Source: Hypericum androsaemum (taxonomy: Eukaryota > Streptophyta > Magnoliopsida > Malpighiales > Hypericaceae). Taken from it: DNA of 64,000 bases. The first letter of the stretch is position 1. Every line of letters starts with the position of its first letter. The position numbers and the translations under genes are program-made. Shown in pieces: positions 35,930 through 47,674 of this stretch. The notes under the pieces were generated by a model. That model saw only the letters and a list, made by a program, of their open reading frames with translations, ran no database searches and was not told the origin of the DNA. The stretch lies in assembly GCA_963995505.1 (NCBI GenBank), contig OZ023193.1:2666001-2730000 (forward strand), read 5' to 3'.

Positions 35930-38345
35930 TATTCATATATTTTGATATAAATATTCGAGTTTTGATTAATTAAAATTTTGATTGATCATAATTTTAAGTA
36001 ATAATTATATAAATGTTCTTATATTTAAATAATAACTATATAAATAATAATGTTAAAAGTTAGCGAGGTTCTGGATTTTTAGCTAGGGGTGAGATTTTAA
36101 AATGAAAAAGTTCCGGATATTCCCTTTTTCAGTTATTGGAAAGGGATCATGAGTTTTGAGATCGGATTGAGTGGGGACTAAAGAAAATTTGTCCACATGT
36201 GGGGACTACATTTTGAACCATCAGATTTGATTATCTTTAAATCTGATGGTCAATAACCTACCAGGTGATATTGGTTTGCATGTGAAGTGATATTGGTTTG
36301 CATGTGAAGTGATATTGGTTTGCATGTGAAGTGATATTGGTTTGCAAGAGACTGGTTTACATATGAAGTGATATTGGTTTGCATGTGAAGTGATATTAGT
36401 TTGCATGTGTAGTGATATTGGTTTGAGTTAATCCCCATAAATGGGAACTAGCCCAGTTCCCACCAAATCCGCCCCCATGAGTGTTATCCATTTTATGGAA
36501 TCTTCGACGGCTTTTTCCTAAATTTATGTCAATGTCAGATCAAAATTTAAAAATATTGTCAAAAATATTTTTTGCATTCGTAACTATTTGAATCAAAATA
36601 TCAACAATTATTTGGATTGACCGATGGACAATTGTTTTAATATTTTTTGGTTAAGATAGAATAATATTTTAGCCAACTGATATAAATGTTCCTCGGTTGG
36701 TGCGTAATCGTGTACGCTCTAATCAAATACTTGATACTAATGAAAAAGTTAAGCAAAGTTCACAATATAATTACAAAGTCTTTATACGTGATTATAATAC
36801 CATACGTCACCAATATGTCTGTTTTGAATTTGGTTATTTATATATTTAGTATTCAATTAATAACAAATTGTTATATGATAAACTCGATTTACTAAAATTT
36901 TAATGCGGAAGACGGATTTATTACAAACAATACGTCGACGGAAGAGTAACTAATTTGAGCGATTTTTTTCCACACAAAAAAGATCCGAGCGATTGTTAAA
37001 GTTTAATTAGTTATGGAACGTCTTTGAAAATATAACAGTGTGAGTTCTATCAATTTTAAAAATATTTTGTTTTCAATTTGAATTAGTCTTTTAAAAAAAA
37101 ATTGAACTTGAATTAGCCAAATAAGAAATGAGATACAAGAAAAAAAAACGTAAAGTGCACTAGTCAAAAGGTCACGGCGGTCAATCCAAACACCGCCCCG
37201 AGGTTTTCCTTACATATAGCTCTAAAACATTTCGACAGACGATCCAATAATAGCCGCAGAGAAAGATAATAAGACATAGAGACCAGAGTCCAGACCCGCT
37301 TTGACTTCGATATCCTCAACAAGACGAAGAAGAAACGAAGATCAAACCAGGCTCTATTTATGTATTTATGTATTAATAAAATCTCTACTTATCAAAAAAA
37401 TATCTTATATGATAAGCTCGATTTACTAAAATTTTAATGCGGCAAATGGATCTATTACCGACAACGTGTCAACTTAAGAGTAATTACCAACCAATATTCT
37501 GATCAACCAACAATGATAAAATTATTCTAATTTTTTTGAAAGGTAAATGAATTTTATTAACTCCTTAGAAATGATACAACAAGAAGAGAAGATCCCAAGG
37601 TAAAATAACAATACATATTAAAACAAAATGCGAAGAGGGGTTAAACGGAAATAATCCAATTAGTAATAAAAGGTATTTAATTATTTCACCAGTAAACTAT
37701 CGTTGTTCTATTAATTTCAGGACTCCAAGCGTTTATCTCGTCCAATTAATTTATCTAATACCTATTAATACTATATTATTTTCAAAAAAAGTTCTGGCTC
37801 TACTTTATCTCTCCCTCGAACGGTGCATGCAAGCAGCAGAAGGCTTCCACCAAAAAAGCAACAGTTAGAGGCACAGGCGGCGTCCACTTCCCATTGGTTG
37901 GAACTGCGCAAGGAACAAACTTTGCTGCCCGGTTATGATGATTTTTTTACCCCTACAATAGTAGAGAGAGAGTGTGTGATGAAGCAATATAATTTACTTA
38001 ATTTTGGATTTCCTTTTTCAAACTAAAAAATTTCTACGTGAAAAAGCCTATTTGAGTTAAATTTCTAAATAGAGAGTTTACACAACAAATTTCGGATTAG
38101 CTGATTGATTTGTTGTACCAAGAAGTAAAATTTGTTTTACTTTTATTTTGAGAACCCAGACTCAACATGTGCGACAATAAATTATGTCGTCCTTTTTCAA
38201 TTAGCTATACAAGCAAATTACTTTCATCCCAAAAATAATAATCCTAATTGGCCCTTTCCAAAATCACCGCATATAGCCCATGACTTGGATTTTTGATGCA
38301 CTTATTCAGTGAAATTAGCCATGGTAGCAAAATCTGTTCTAGCAT
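35930..38345. repeat. Second partial inverted copy of the left-arm sequence
   Basis: About 35935-36150 mirrors 3310-3480; about 36500-37130 mirrors 2480-3300; about 37610-38340 mirrors 2040-2440 and 3480-4130, including cttccaccaaaaaagcaac and the ccttttcaaa-rich block. Order differs from the main arm, so this part was rearranged or comes from another duplication. A unique piece of about 200 bp at 37170-37380 interrupts it. There is no gene A/B coding sequence here. Confidence 0.7.
36267..36425. repeat. 22-bp minisatellite, about seven copies
   Basis: gatattggtttgcatgtgaagt is repeated head to tail. One degenerate unit (caagagactggtttacatat) lies in the middle and the last two units carry point changes. 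It adjoins a short hairpin (36218-36252: accatcagattt ... aaatctgatggt). The array is absent from the left arm. Confidence 0.9.
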
Positions 38346-38689
38346 GACAATAGCATCCAATTACAGAAGAAAAAGAAAAAATCCAACAATAGCCATCTTG
38401 GGAATCCAAAACCAAGATGTTCAAAAATTCATTCTCCCGAACCAATACAAAGCTGCCCCTCCGCCAACACAAAGCAGCTCAAAGTCGAACACTTACTATC
38501 AAAGAAGCAAGATGGGGAGAGCGGCAAGCAAAGACTACGGGACGGGAACTCGACGGCGAGCAGAGGCTCAGAGCTGCGGGGGTTGGGGAATTGGGAGTTT
38601 AGGATTTGGAGAGGGAATTCTAAATTTAGGATGAAGACGGGTTTGAGTGTTTGATTTGGTAAGTCAACAGTAAGCTTCTTAAAAATTGT

Positions 38690-40010
38690 GCAACACCCGT
38701 TCAAATAATAAAATACATATCGGACAAAAGCAAATCACAATGCCCAACTTGTCAAGACGTGCACATATAAGCAAGAGAATGATTTGTAGACATTCATATC
38801 ACTATGTTGCGGGAATAAGTGAACAAGTAACCCGAGACGGATCCGGAGTGGTCGTCCCAAGGTCGGTCTAAAGCTATGCTAGGCTACCGGCTATGCTAGA
38901 CAACGTACTAAGAAAAACGATAAAGATAGTAGAGTAATTGTTGTGTTGTATTGGTGATGTCTGTTCTCTCGCCCGAGCCCTCCTTATATAGAGTGCCTTG
39001 ACCTAAACCACCTCCAAGACCTTTGGCTCCAAGTCTCAATCCCGAGAGATCCGCTTCAAGTTATTTATTCCTATTATGACGGGATCCTCTTAGCTCAGTA
39101 CAAGCCGTCTTTCTTAAATGAACAGATCCCGTCCTCGAATAGGAAGCTTTCAAAATGTGACGACGAAGCAATCTCGGCCTAAAGAGGAACTTACCAAGTC
39201 TTGCCAAATATTGAGAATCTCGGCTCAAGTTAGGAAAATATAGATCGTCTTGACCTTCTCGAATCTCCCACGCAAAATCTTGACTCAAGTCCTTCATCGC
39301 CCAAGACAGACATCTCGTCAGGCCCAAAGTGAATCCTGAAATGGGCTCAAGCTAACGGCCTCCTCAACCAAAGTGGACCTATTCCAGAAATTGCCTTCCC
39401 GCCTACGAAGGTCAAATGAGCTTCCCGCTCGGGTCCAAGTTGGCTTCTCACCTTCGGCTTCTGAGTCGGCTCCTCGCCTTAGGCACCTCGCTCGTCTTCT
39501 CGCCTTAGGCTTCCCGCCTTAAATTTCTCGCTCGGCTTCCCGCCTTAATTTTCTCGCTCGGCTTTCCACCTTAGGCTTCTAGCTCACCCTCTCGCCGTAG
39601 GCCTCTCACTCGGCCTCTCGCCACTCGGCCTCTCGCTCGGCCTCTCGCTCGGCTTCTCGCTTAGCCTCTTGCCGTAGGCCTCTCACTCAGCTCCTCGCTC
39701 GTGCTTCCCACCGGAAGAGTTTCTCGATCGAACTCGCCCACGTGGGCGAGAGGAGCCTCTCGCCCGGGCTCACCAATGTGAGCGAGAAGAGTCTCTCGCT
39801 CGGACTCGCCTGCGTGAGCGAGAGGAGCCTCTCGCTTGGGCTCGCCTACGTGAGCGAGAGGGGCCTCTTGCCTGGACTCCACGTATCGATGAGCCCGAGC
39901 CAATTCTCGCACATCCGAAGATAGATCGTCATCAATCCGAGACATTAATTTCGTGCTCCAACACACTAAAAAGATGATGTCTTCACATATGCGCCTTTTC
40001 AAGAATATTC
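38690..40010 (-). repeat. LTR-like segment with CTCGCTCGGC low-complexity DNA
   Basis: A minus-strand TATA box (CTCTATATAAGGAG, + strand 38984-38990) and a following leader suggest LTR promoter architecture directed to lower coordinates. Upstream of it, 39370-39720 is a degenerate repeat of ctcgctcggcctctcgcc units. No polymerase domain or second LTR is visible, so a solo LTR or worn element is the best reading. Confidence 0.4.
39727..39870 (-). repeat. 36-bp tandem repeat, four units
   Basis: On minus the units read as 12-residue blocks of the pattern REAPLAHVGEPK with substitutions. Because the unit is a multiple of three, a frame of 113 residues (40002-39661) stays open. On plus the mirror frame is also open, so protein coding is not proven. 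Confidence 0.7.
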
Positions 40011-40370
40011 AGTAGTTTTTCATAGAAAATAAACACTAAAACGAACAAGTAGCATCTTTAGATGTCAGGGAAGAAGGGGTGTCGATGTCCGGTTCGAGAG
40101 GGGAGAGCGGAGGGGAGCAAAGGGGTTTTGAAAAAATATTAATAAATTGGTGACTATTCCGAAAATTCACCCCCGAAACAACTCATATTGCCAACGGGAT
40201 TAATTGAGCAGCGGGTCACGTTAACCTTAAAATGGTGCCGTTTTGAGGCTCTGAGTCGAGAGACGCTCGGTTACCACAAAAGTTTTTCCACCCACCAGTA
40301 AGCGCAGTACTAACTGAGTTCTCAAGTTATCGTTCCAGGCATCTTTAATCATAGGTCTGCCAATGTTGTT

Positions 40371-41272
40371 TGTCGGAGGTGGTGTACTTGATTAGGATCT
40401 ACGGCAGTCGAGGCAAGTGTTGGACACTTTCTCTGTAAGACGAGATTGCCCCGTATATTTCAGTGCGGTACGGGCTACGGCAATCGTCACCAAGATACAA
40501 CGACTGTTAGGGCATTTCCAAGAACGTTGCACACGTATCTCAAAACTTTCGGGCGAACCCTTATTTACCCAGAACTTTCTGACGGACTTTGTAAGTGAAG
40601 AACAGGGGAGAGAAGAGAAGACAACAATGCCTATATAGATGCACTTGCTGCTGGGATGAGGGATTATGGCAAGGGGGCAGGCCTATTTATAGGCTGGAGG
40701 AGGCAGGGAGGCAGCCACCCCGAAGGGACACGTCCGTTCGGCCAGTAGGCTGGCTGGCTGCGCTCGTGGCCCTTCGGTGGCTTCTGGATCCTTCCAGACG
40801 CACCCAAGTTGTGCTGGCGCCCTTTTGCGAGGGATCTTACAGCCCTTCGACCTTCTGGAAGTCTCCTGGACATTCCAGCCCTTCGTGCCTCTTCGGTGGC
40901 CATCCTGGAAGGTACTCGCAGCTCCTCATCACTTTGGTAGCTGCGCAGCTCTCTCGGACCCGGGAAAAATACTTAAGGCTCCTCCAGCTCCTCGCGACGA
41001 TGCGCACGTGCGAAGTGCCAAGTGCGCCACAAAGCGCCCATTGCGACCTGCGTCCAATGCGCCATGCGCACACGCACCGTCCTCGCAGCTAGCGGTGGGT
41101 CAGCCTTTGGGTAGTCAATCAAGTTGAGAGGTAAGGAGAGGAATTCTTTATAAACAAGGAAATCCTCCTTGCTCTATTCAATGTGGTACACATTCCTGAA
41201 CTTGACTTTGGTCCTTCCACTTGGGCCTTTCCAATTTGGGCCAAATGCATTAAATATGCATTCAACCCAACA
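40371..41272 (-). repeat. 3' LTR of the copia element
   Basis: Starts TGTTGGGTTG at 41272 on minus and ends ...CTCCGACAAACA near 40371-40366. A TATA-like TTTATAAA is at 41147-41154. Plus- and minus-strand open frames at 40595-41127 lie in this LTR and are not genes. Confidence 0.8.
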
Positions 41273-41859
41273 ATCTCCCACATGAATGATGATTAATACA
41301 TGCAGACTCTACTCGAAAGTTCTGACGTATTATTATTGCATTGAGACAGGTAACTTGTGGCTTTGAACCTTCTCTAGTAATATGTTATCGGATTTACTCG
41401 CTGCTCGGTGAACGTGATGTCTTGAACCGTCAGCTTTTGGCGTAAACCAAGACAATAACATTTACACAATAATAATCCTAGTATATTTGGGTTCTCACGT
41501 TGTGTCCGTTTCGGCCATGGACCGTATCTTAGATTCATAAGTATTTTTTCCATTTGAAGCGGCCTCACTTCACACTTATATAGGTGATCTCCTATCAGGA
41601 GATCCTGCCATACTCCACCTTTATCAAGGTATATGAATCATTAAAAGCGTAATGCTTAACCTTACCACACCGCTGCAGTCTAACACCTGGGCAGCTTCTG
41701 AGAATGAGATAGATTCCAGGTGATTAACTGAACCCTCCATAACTTAGTTGTCTCATTGAACCAAGTTTGTGGGATCTCCACTCATCATGGTTGAGTTACC
41801 GCTATGGACGTTCTTTAGTGTGTGAATTTTAATCCCATTCCCCTTACTGCATTGTACAT

Positions 41860-43199
41860 TTAATCTCTATTGATTCCTTTTGTAAAAGGATCAGCTAAGT
41901 TGTCCTTGGTCTTTACGTAATTAATGGTGATCACCCTACTAGAGATCAACTGTCTAACGGTATTGTGTCTCCGACGGATATGTCGAGACTTTCCGTTGTA
42001 CATTGTACTTTGTGCTCTCCCGATTGCAGACATGCTATCACAATGTATCAATACGAGAGGCACCGGTTTGTTCCAGCACGGAATATCCTCTAGGAAGTTT
42101 CTGAGCCATTCAGCTTCTTCCCCAGCTTTGTCTAGTGCTATAAACTCTGACTCCATGGTGGATCGAGCTATGCACGTTTGTTTAGAGGACTTCCAAGACA
42201 CAGCTCCTCCTCCTATGGTGAATACGTATCCACTCGTGGATTTGGAATCCTTAGTGTCTGATATCCAGTTTGCATCACTGTATCCTTCTAATACAACTGG
42301 ATATTTAGCATAATGTACGCCATGGTTTATGGTATGTTTTAAGTACCGTAAAACCCTTTCCAGAGCTAGCCAGTGATCCTTCCCTGGATTACTTGTGAAT
42401 CTACTAAGCTTACTAACTGAGTACGCAATATCGGGACGTGTGCAGTTTGTTAAATACATCAAGCTCCCGATAATTTTTGCATACCTCAGTTGAGATACTG
42501 GGTCCCCTCGATTCTTGGCTAAGTGTAGATTCAAATCTACTGGAGTCTTACCCAGAGGTTTGTCAAAAGCTTCAAATTTCTTGAGCACGCTCTCCACGTA
42601 GTGGGATTGCGTCAAGATAATTTCGTCAGCTTTCCTAGAAATTTTTATTCCTAGTATGACATCTGCCAGACCCATATCTTTCATGTCAAAGTGGTTCTTT
42701 AATATGTTCTTAGTTTTCACAATAACCTCTTTATTGCTTCCCGTAATTAGTAAGTCATCTACGTAGAGACATACAATTACGTAAGCTTCAGGTGTGCCCT
42801 TAATGTAAACACATTTATCGCACTCATTGATCTTAAATCCATTCGACAGCATCGTTCTGTCAAATTTCTCGTGCCACTGTTTTGGCGCTTGTTTTAGCCC
42901 GTATAGTGACTTGACTAGTCGACACACTTTATGCTCTTGATCGGGAGCCACAAACCCTTCAGGTTGCTCTATGTATATCTCCTCTTCCAGTTCTTCATTT
43001 AGGAAAGCTGTTTTTACGTCCATTTGGTGGATCTCGAGGTAATAGAGTGCTGCAACAGCTATGAGTACTCTAATTGATGTGATTCTTGTGACCGGTGAAT
43101 ACGTGTCAAAGAAATCATATCCCTCCTCCTGTTTGAACCCCTTAGCTACCAATTGAGCTTTGTACTTGTCGATTGATCCATCAGCTTTGTATTTTCTTT
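41860..43199 (-). pseudogene. Copia reverse transcriptase and RNase H
   Basis: An uninterrupted frame of about 430 residues on minus from 43152, with in-frame coding extending up to about 43199 ([20 protein letters not shown]). It shows copia RT motifs: [49 protein letters not shown], catalytic YVDDLLI (residues 130-136), and RNase H motifs including [19 protein letters not shown] and [20 protein letters not shown], ending in DPFTKGI. The frame is offset from gag-protease at 43200, and the RT N terminus is joined straight to the protease region. Confidence 0.92.
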
Positions 43200-44447
43200 T
43201 TAGGACAGCCCCTTTTCTAGATAACCCTTTCCTATGAATTGACCCGCTTTGGTCAGTACAAACTTATCAGCCTCAAATACAAGCTTAAGACCGGCTTTGC
43301 TTAACAGTGAGCCAGAAACTAAGTTCTTGCGGATGTCCGGGACATGCAGCACATCCTTGAGGGTCAGCTCCTTTCCTGAGGTCAGCTTCAGAACCACCTT
43401 ACCCAGACCGACGATCTTGGACGTTGCGGAGTTTCCCATGAACACCTTTCGGCCGGTGATCGGGATATAGCTTGAGAACATCTCCTTGTCCGAGCAGATG
43501 TGGCGGGTAGCTCCTGTGTCCACGAACCACTCTCTCGGATTGTCTACCAGGTTGGCTTCAAACACTACGGCTGACAGATCCATCTGGGATAAGTCTTCAG
43601 CCAGGTTAGCCTTTCCTTGGTCGTCCTTCTTCGGCTGGCGACAGTCCTTAGCCATGTGTCCGGGTTTGCCGCAGTTGTAGCAGTCGCCCTTGATCTTCTT
43701 TTTCTTCTTGGGCTCTTGCTTCTCCTGCTTATCCCCGAACTTCTTCCTCTTCTTGCTACCTTTTCCCTCGGCGAGATGCACGGTGGTCTCAGGGTTGGCC
43801 TTGCCTTGCTTGACTTCAGACTTTCAGTTGTCTTCCTCGATCCCAAGTCTCACGATCAGGTCTTCTAGGCCCATGTCCTTCCTCTTGTGCTTGAGGTAGC
43901 TCTTGAAGTCCTTCCAGAGCGGGGGGAGCTTCTCGATCATGGCAGCTTTTTGGAAGGACTCGCTGAGTTGCATCCCTTCGGCTTGGATCTCGTGAAGGAT
44001 CAGCTGCAACTCCTGCACTTAGTCGATGACCTTCTTAGAGTCCACCATCTTGAAGTCGAGGAATCGTCCGACGATGAATTTCTTCGTCCCGGCATCCTCC
44101 GTTTTGTACTTCTTCTCGAGTAAACTCCACAGCTCCTTAGCGGTCTTTGCTTCCGCGTAGACGTTGTAGAGCATGTCGTCTAGTCCATTCAGGACATAGT
44201 TCCAGCACAAGAAGTCGCTCTGACTCCATGCGTCGAGAGCGTTGATCTTCTGTTGATCCATCTCGTTTTTCGCTATCTTCAGTGCTTCCTCTTTCAGGAA
44301 CCGAACTAGGTTGAGCGTGGTCAGATAGAACGTCATCTTCTGTTGCCACCTCTTGAACTCGATACCATTGAACTTGGCCGGCCTTTCGGCGTGGATAGTT
44401 CCCGGGACCGCTGGTGCTGAGCTTGTCGATGCCATCTTCAAGTACAC
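43200..44447 (-). pseudogene. Copia gag, zinc knuckle and protease
   Basis: Gag probably begins [10 protein letters not shown] at 44435. Typical copia gag features follow: [34 protein letters not shown]. Two in-frame stops break it (TAA at 44021-44019 and TGA at 43826-43824). After the second comes a Lys-rich linker, a CCHC knuckle [14 protein letters not shown], and aspartic protease [12 protein letters not shown]. The frame stops at 43200 where integrase should follow. Confidence 0.9.
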
Positions 44448-44470
44448 AATCTCGTCTTATGATCGTTATT

Positions 44471-44643
44471 TGTCGGAGGTGGTGTACTTGATTAGGATCT
44501 ACGGCAGTCGAGGCAAGTGTTGGACACTTTCTCCGTAAGACGAGATTGCCCCGTATATTTCAGTGCGGTACGGGCTACGACAATCGTCCCCAAGATACAA
44601 CGATTGTTAGGGCGTTTCCAAGAACGTTGCACACGTATCTCGA
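44471..44643 (-). repeat. Truncated 5' LTR of the copia element
   Basis: Direct repeat of 40371-40543 (167 of 173 bases identical by my count). It ends abruptly where gypsy sequence begins. Only about 25-40 bases separate it from gag, and no tRNA-Met-type primer site (TGGTATCAGAGC) is visible. Confidence 0.85.
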
Positions 44644-44648
44644 ACCAG

Positions 44649-45176
44649 GGATGAGTTTCTTGCAGAGATTCGTGAGCGTCTTCTCCACGCTAGGCAGTAT
44701 GCCCGCAATTATTATGATGCTCACCATCGGGACGTCCATTTTGCGGTTGGAGATTGGGTTTGGCTTCGCTTATTTTATCGGACGGCCTCTTCCCTTCCGG
44801 GACATGTCTCCGGGAAACTAGGGCCTCGCTACTATGTGCTTTACCAGATTGCGGCCAAGGTAGGGGAGGTTGCTTATCGCCTCACATTGCCACCAGGGGC
44901 GCGTTTACACAATGTGTTTCATGTCGGGTTGCTCAAACAGTTTTGTGGCGACCCTCCTGAGGTTCCTCCGGCTTTACCTCCTCTTAAGCACGGTCGTGCT
45001 CTTCCGATCCCGGCAAAAGTTGTCAAGGCTGCTCTTCGTCGTGATATCTGGCATATTTTGGTTCAGTGGCAAGGCTTGCCGGAAGCTGATACTTCGTGGG
45101 AGCCTTTGGATGCATTTCGCCAGTCTTATCCAGATTTTCAGCTCGAGGACGAGCTGTTTTCCAAGGGAGGGAGAGA
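44649..45176 (+). pseudogene. Ty3/gypsy integrase C terminus with chromodomain
   Basis: A plus-strand frame from about 44649: DEFLAEIRERLLHARQYA, then the GPF-like module (VGDWVWLRL, GPRYYVLYQIAAKVGEVAYR), LHNVFHVGLLKQF, and a chromodomain core ILVQWQGLPEADTSWEPLDA. The chromodomain at the end of the polyprotein marks a chromovirus. Everything upstream (gag, protease, RT, RNase H, most of integrase) is missing: the element is cut at the copia LTR. Confidence 0.92.
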
Positions 45177-45542
45177 TGTTATGTGGGGAAAAACGTATGA
45201 AACGCGAAGGCACAGAAGCAAGACGCAAAGTGGTTAACGGATGCCTGTAGCAAGTTCGATCTATTTAGGGTACTTTATTTCCCTTTTCAGTTATTTTCCT
45301 TAAATCATTCAGATTCCTATTCGAATTAGTATTCATATTCCTATTCGAATTAGGGTTAGTATTTCCTATTCTATTGTTGGAGCTTTGGCTATATAAGGCC
45401 TAGCTACCCTTTATGTTGATCATCGGAAAATCAATAAACAAACCTCCTCCTTATTTCTTCTTCTTCTTCTCCTTCTCTCTCTCACAGCTTCGTCGATCAC
45501 GACCGGTAAGAGGGGTAAGAAACCTCGCCCGCCTGTGGAACA
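45177..45542 (+). repeat. 3' LTR of the gypsy element
   Basis: Begins TGTTATGTGGGG right after the polypurine tract gggagggagaga, with a TATA box TATATAAG at 45390-45397 and a TTC/CTT-rich leader. The end is set tentatively at ...ctgtggaaca. No partner LTR is in the window. Confidence 0.7.
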
Positions 45543-45682
45543 CGGCTACAATCTACGGGGACTTCGTGGTCCTTCCACTTGGCAAGCCAAGAAACAAGCT
45601 TCAACGGACCAGGCATTCTTTGGAAAGCGGGATGATGAGCAAGACGGGCACCAAGATCACTCGTAAAATCCAGCGAGCCTGA

Positions 45683-46310
45683 AATAAATATGCCCGCATA
45701 AACAACTCCTTATATACCGGCTTTCATCGTTCACAAAGCTCAACAGAACAAACAGGAAAACATTCAGAACAACCGAATTCCCAAGGCATCCAAACAGTAC
45801 AAAAACGAAACAAATCATACCAGAGTAAGAGGACATTCAATCTTCTCTTGAAGAATCTGCATCACAAAAAACCAAATCAATCTCTTGCGTACAATACTCG
45901 AGCAGACAACAGAACACTAGAACCGCAAAGAACACCAATCGAAGTAAGAAGGCAGAATCATGTCTGACCTGATAGGCTTTATACAAGCAAGCTTTCGGGC
46001 CTCCCGAGAGAGCAACGAAGACGACGGGACACGGCCTAACCCTGCACGGGCAATCAATCCACAAGTGAAGCTAAAACAACCAACCAGCTACCTAGGCACC
46101 GGAGACAGCCTCGGTATCTTCTTCATTAGCACCGGAGACGGTTTCTGTATATTCACTCTCCTCGGCGGCGGAGACTGCAGCGGCTCGGCCTGGCCACCGG
46201 CCAGCCATTTCTCCTCCCCCTCTGGCCTCGACTCCATTTCCTCATGGGGACGGTTACTGCTTAGCTCGCTTGATTCAGAGATCCTTCCCTCTCTATTGAG
46301 ATTCTAACAC
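45683..46310 (-). other. Possible first exon and fragments, unrecognised
   Basis: On minus a 49-residue frame (46237-46088) reads MESRPEGEEKWLAGGQAEPL... and ends KKIPRLSPVPR. A potential donor (cctag|gtagct) overlaps its stop codon, and acceptor-like gtgatgcag lies near 45862. Composition is GC-rich for the window. It may be an isolated first exon. The family is not recognised. Confidence 0.3.
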
Positions 46311-46519
46311 TCTCGTCTAAAAGGGCAGAAAAAGTAAAGGTTAATTAAAGAAGAAGGCGGTTTTGGAGACATCTGTTTTTCTGGTAGATTAAATATGGAA
46401 ATTAATTAAAGAGCACAGAAAATTAATTAATCTGAGCTTGATGTTGACAATGCATGAGGTCGAGCCGTCGGTTTCGAAACTCCTCGCCGGAAAGACGTTG
46501 ATCAAGTTATCACTGCCGT

Positions 46520-47430
46520 AACATATATATACACTCACCGACTTAGTAGTTATCTAACAGTATAAACGAGATAAACTTTGGTGAAAACACTCGGTAGTTA
46601 TCTAACTGTATGCAGGATAGAACTCTAGAACGTTTCTGTATCGAAAATTTTTGCAAAAAACTAAATCAAAGGGGAGAAAATAATGATTTATCCGATTTTA
46701 CCTGAAACCGAGCTTTCTTATAAGCATCTCTTTTATATTAAGAAAATTAATTAGAAAATAAAAAAAAAGTACAAAAATGGTTATAATTTCGAGATTCGGC
46801 AAGTTGAAACCTAGCTCGATCTATTTCAAATTTCTCCATACGTACCTCCTCCAGGTCTACGAACTCTGTGGACTCGTTGCTCGAGCAGAACAGAGAAGAA
46901 GAAGATTCCTCCAACGTGGAGATGCCAGCTGCCGCGCTGTAATTCAGCGTCACCACCACCTCCAGATCTACGAACTCGCTGCTCGAGCAGAACTGAGAAG
47001 AAGACCCCTCCGACGTGGAGATGCCGGAATTCAGCTCCTCCTCTTCATCCTCTGACTGGAGCGCCGCGGGGAGGACGACGCCGTCTCCTGTAGCTCGTAA
47101 CCGGAGTCCGTGCTCGACAAATTTTCCACCGCCTCCTCGCTAACCTTAGTCGTTCGCTTGGAATGCCTCTTGCATTCCCCCCTTTCTTCACGCGCTCTCT
47201 CTATCTCCCTCTCCCCTTTTTTTTTGTTTACGAAACGGTGAGTTTTCGGAGTGTAGTTTGAGGTAGCTGGCTTTTTTTCATGAGAGGAGGAAAGGGGAGT
47301 TAGCTTTCTTTTCTTTTTTTTCCAGGAGGAGGAAAATGCTGCCGTGGAGGGCGGATAACTGTTGGATGTGATGAACGGTTGACATCTATTTCTGAGCTTC
47401 CGGGTTGTTGGTGGTCCCCCCGCCTTCCAC
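46520..47430. repeat. Inverted partner of 53740-55960
   Basis: 47340-47425 mirrors 53743-53830 (ttgttggtggtcccc, tctatttctgagctt), the Ser-rich exon mirrors 53959-54270, and 46540-46630 (gttatctaac...gagataaactttggtg) mirrors 55850-55940. In the partner the arms are separated by the Pack-MULE inserted at 54428. Confidence 0.75.
46846..47183 (-). pseudogene. Broken copy of the Ser-rich first exon
   Basis: On minus the reading GECKRHSKRTTKVSEEAVEN matches GECGRTSRRMTRVSEEAVEN at 53962 onward. The start codon is changed from ATG to AGG (47183-47181). The frame then runs into a TGA after ETASSSP. The later part resumes in another frame (VVTLNYSAAAGISTLEESSS) up to the same LEE|gtacgt donor at 46846/46845. 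It is therefore a disabled paralogue. Confidence 0.75.
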
Positions 47431-47674
47431 GTGGCAACTAAAGAATGGTATTGTTGTAAAAAGTAAATAAAATAACAAAGGTGAAATTTTCACGTGCTTG
47501 ATTGTTAAATTATGATAATGTGTTTTTACTTTTTAGAGTTTGATTTCTCCAGTAAAGTTAAAGCACATCGGTTCTTTAAATGTTCTCACCGATATTTTTG
47601 AAGTAGATTTTTGTTATTTGTCGTTAGACAGATTGTTGAATGCTTTTAATTCTTGATCCTAAGGTCGTGGTACT

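Larger units (their letters stand above)
40371..44643 (-). mobile_element. Ty1/copia retrotransposon lacking integrase
   Basis: In minus orientation: truncated 5' LTR (44643-44471), gag, zinc knuckle, protease, then directly reverse transcriptase and RNase H, a spacer of about 580 bp, polypurine-like catgtgggaga, and the 3' LTR from 41272 (TGTTGGGTTGAATG). The 173 bp shared by the two LTRs have six substitutions and no indels, so insertion is fairly recent. Integrase is wholly absent, so it could move only with help from another element. The 5' LTR ends against gypsy sequence, so no target-site duplication can be scored. Confidence 0.9.

Noticed and set aside
36221..36438. Minus-strand ORFs with repeated HANQYH-like motif
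   Set aside because: They are translations of the 22-bp minisatellite; period and frame explain them.
40595..41127. Overlapping GC-rich ORFs on both strands
   Set aside because: They lie entirely within the copia 3' LTR.
43249..43899. Plus-strand ORFs over copia gag/protease
   Set aside because: Antisense to a clear gag zinc-knuckle and protease frame.
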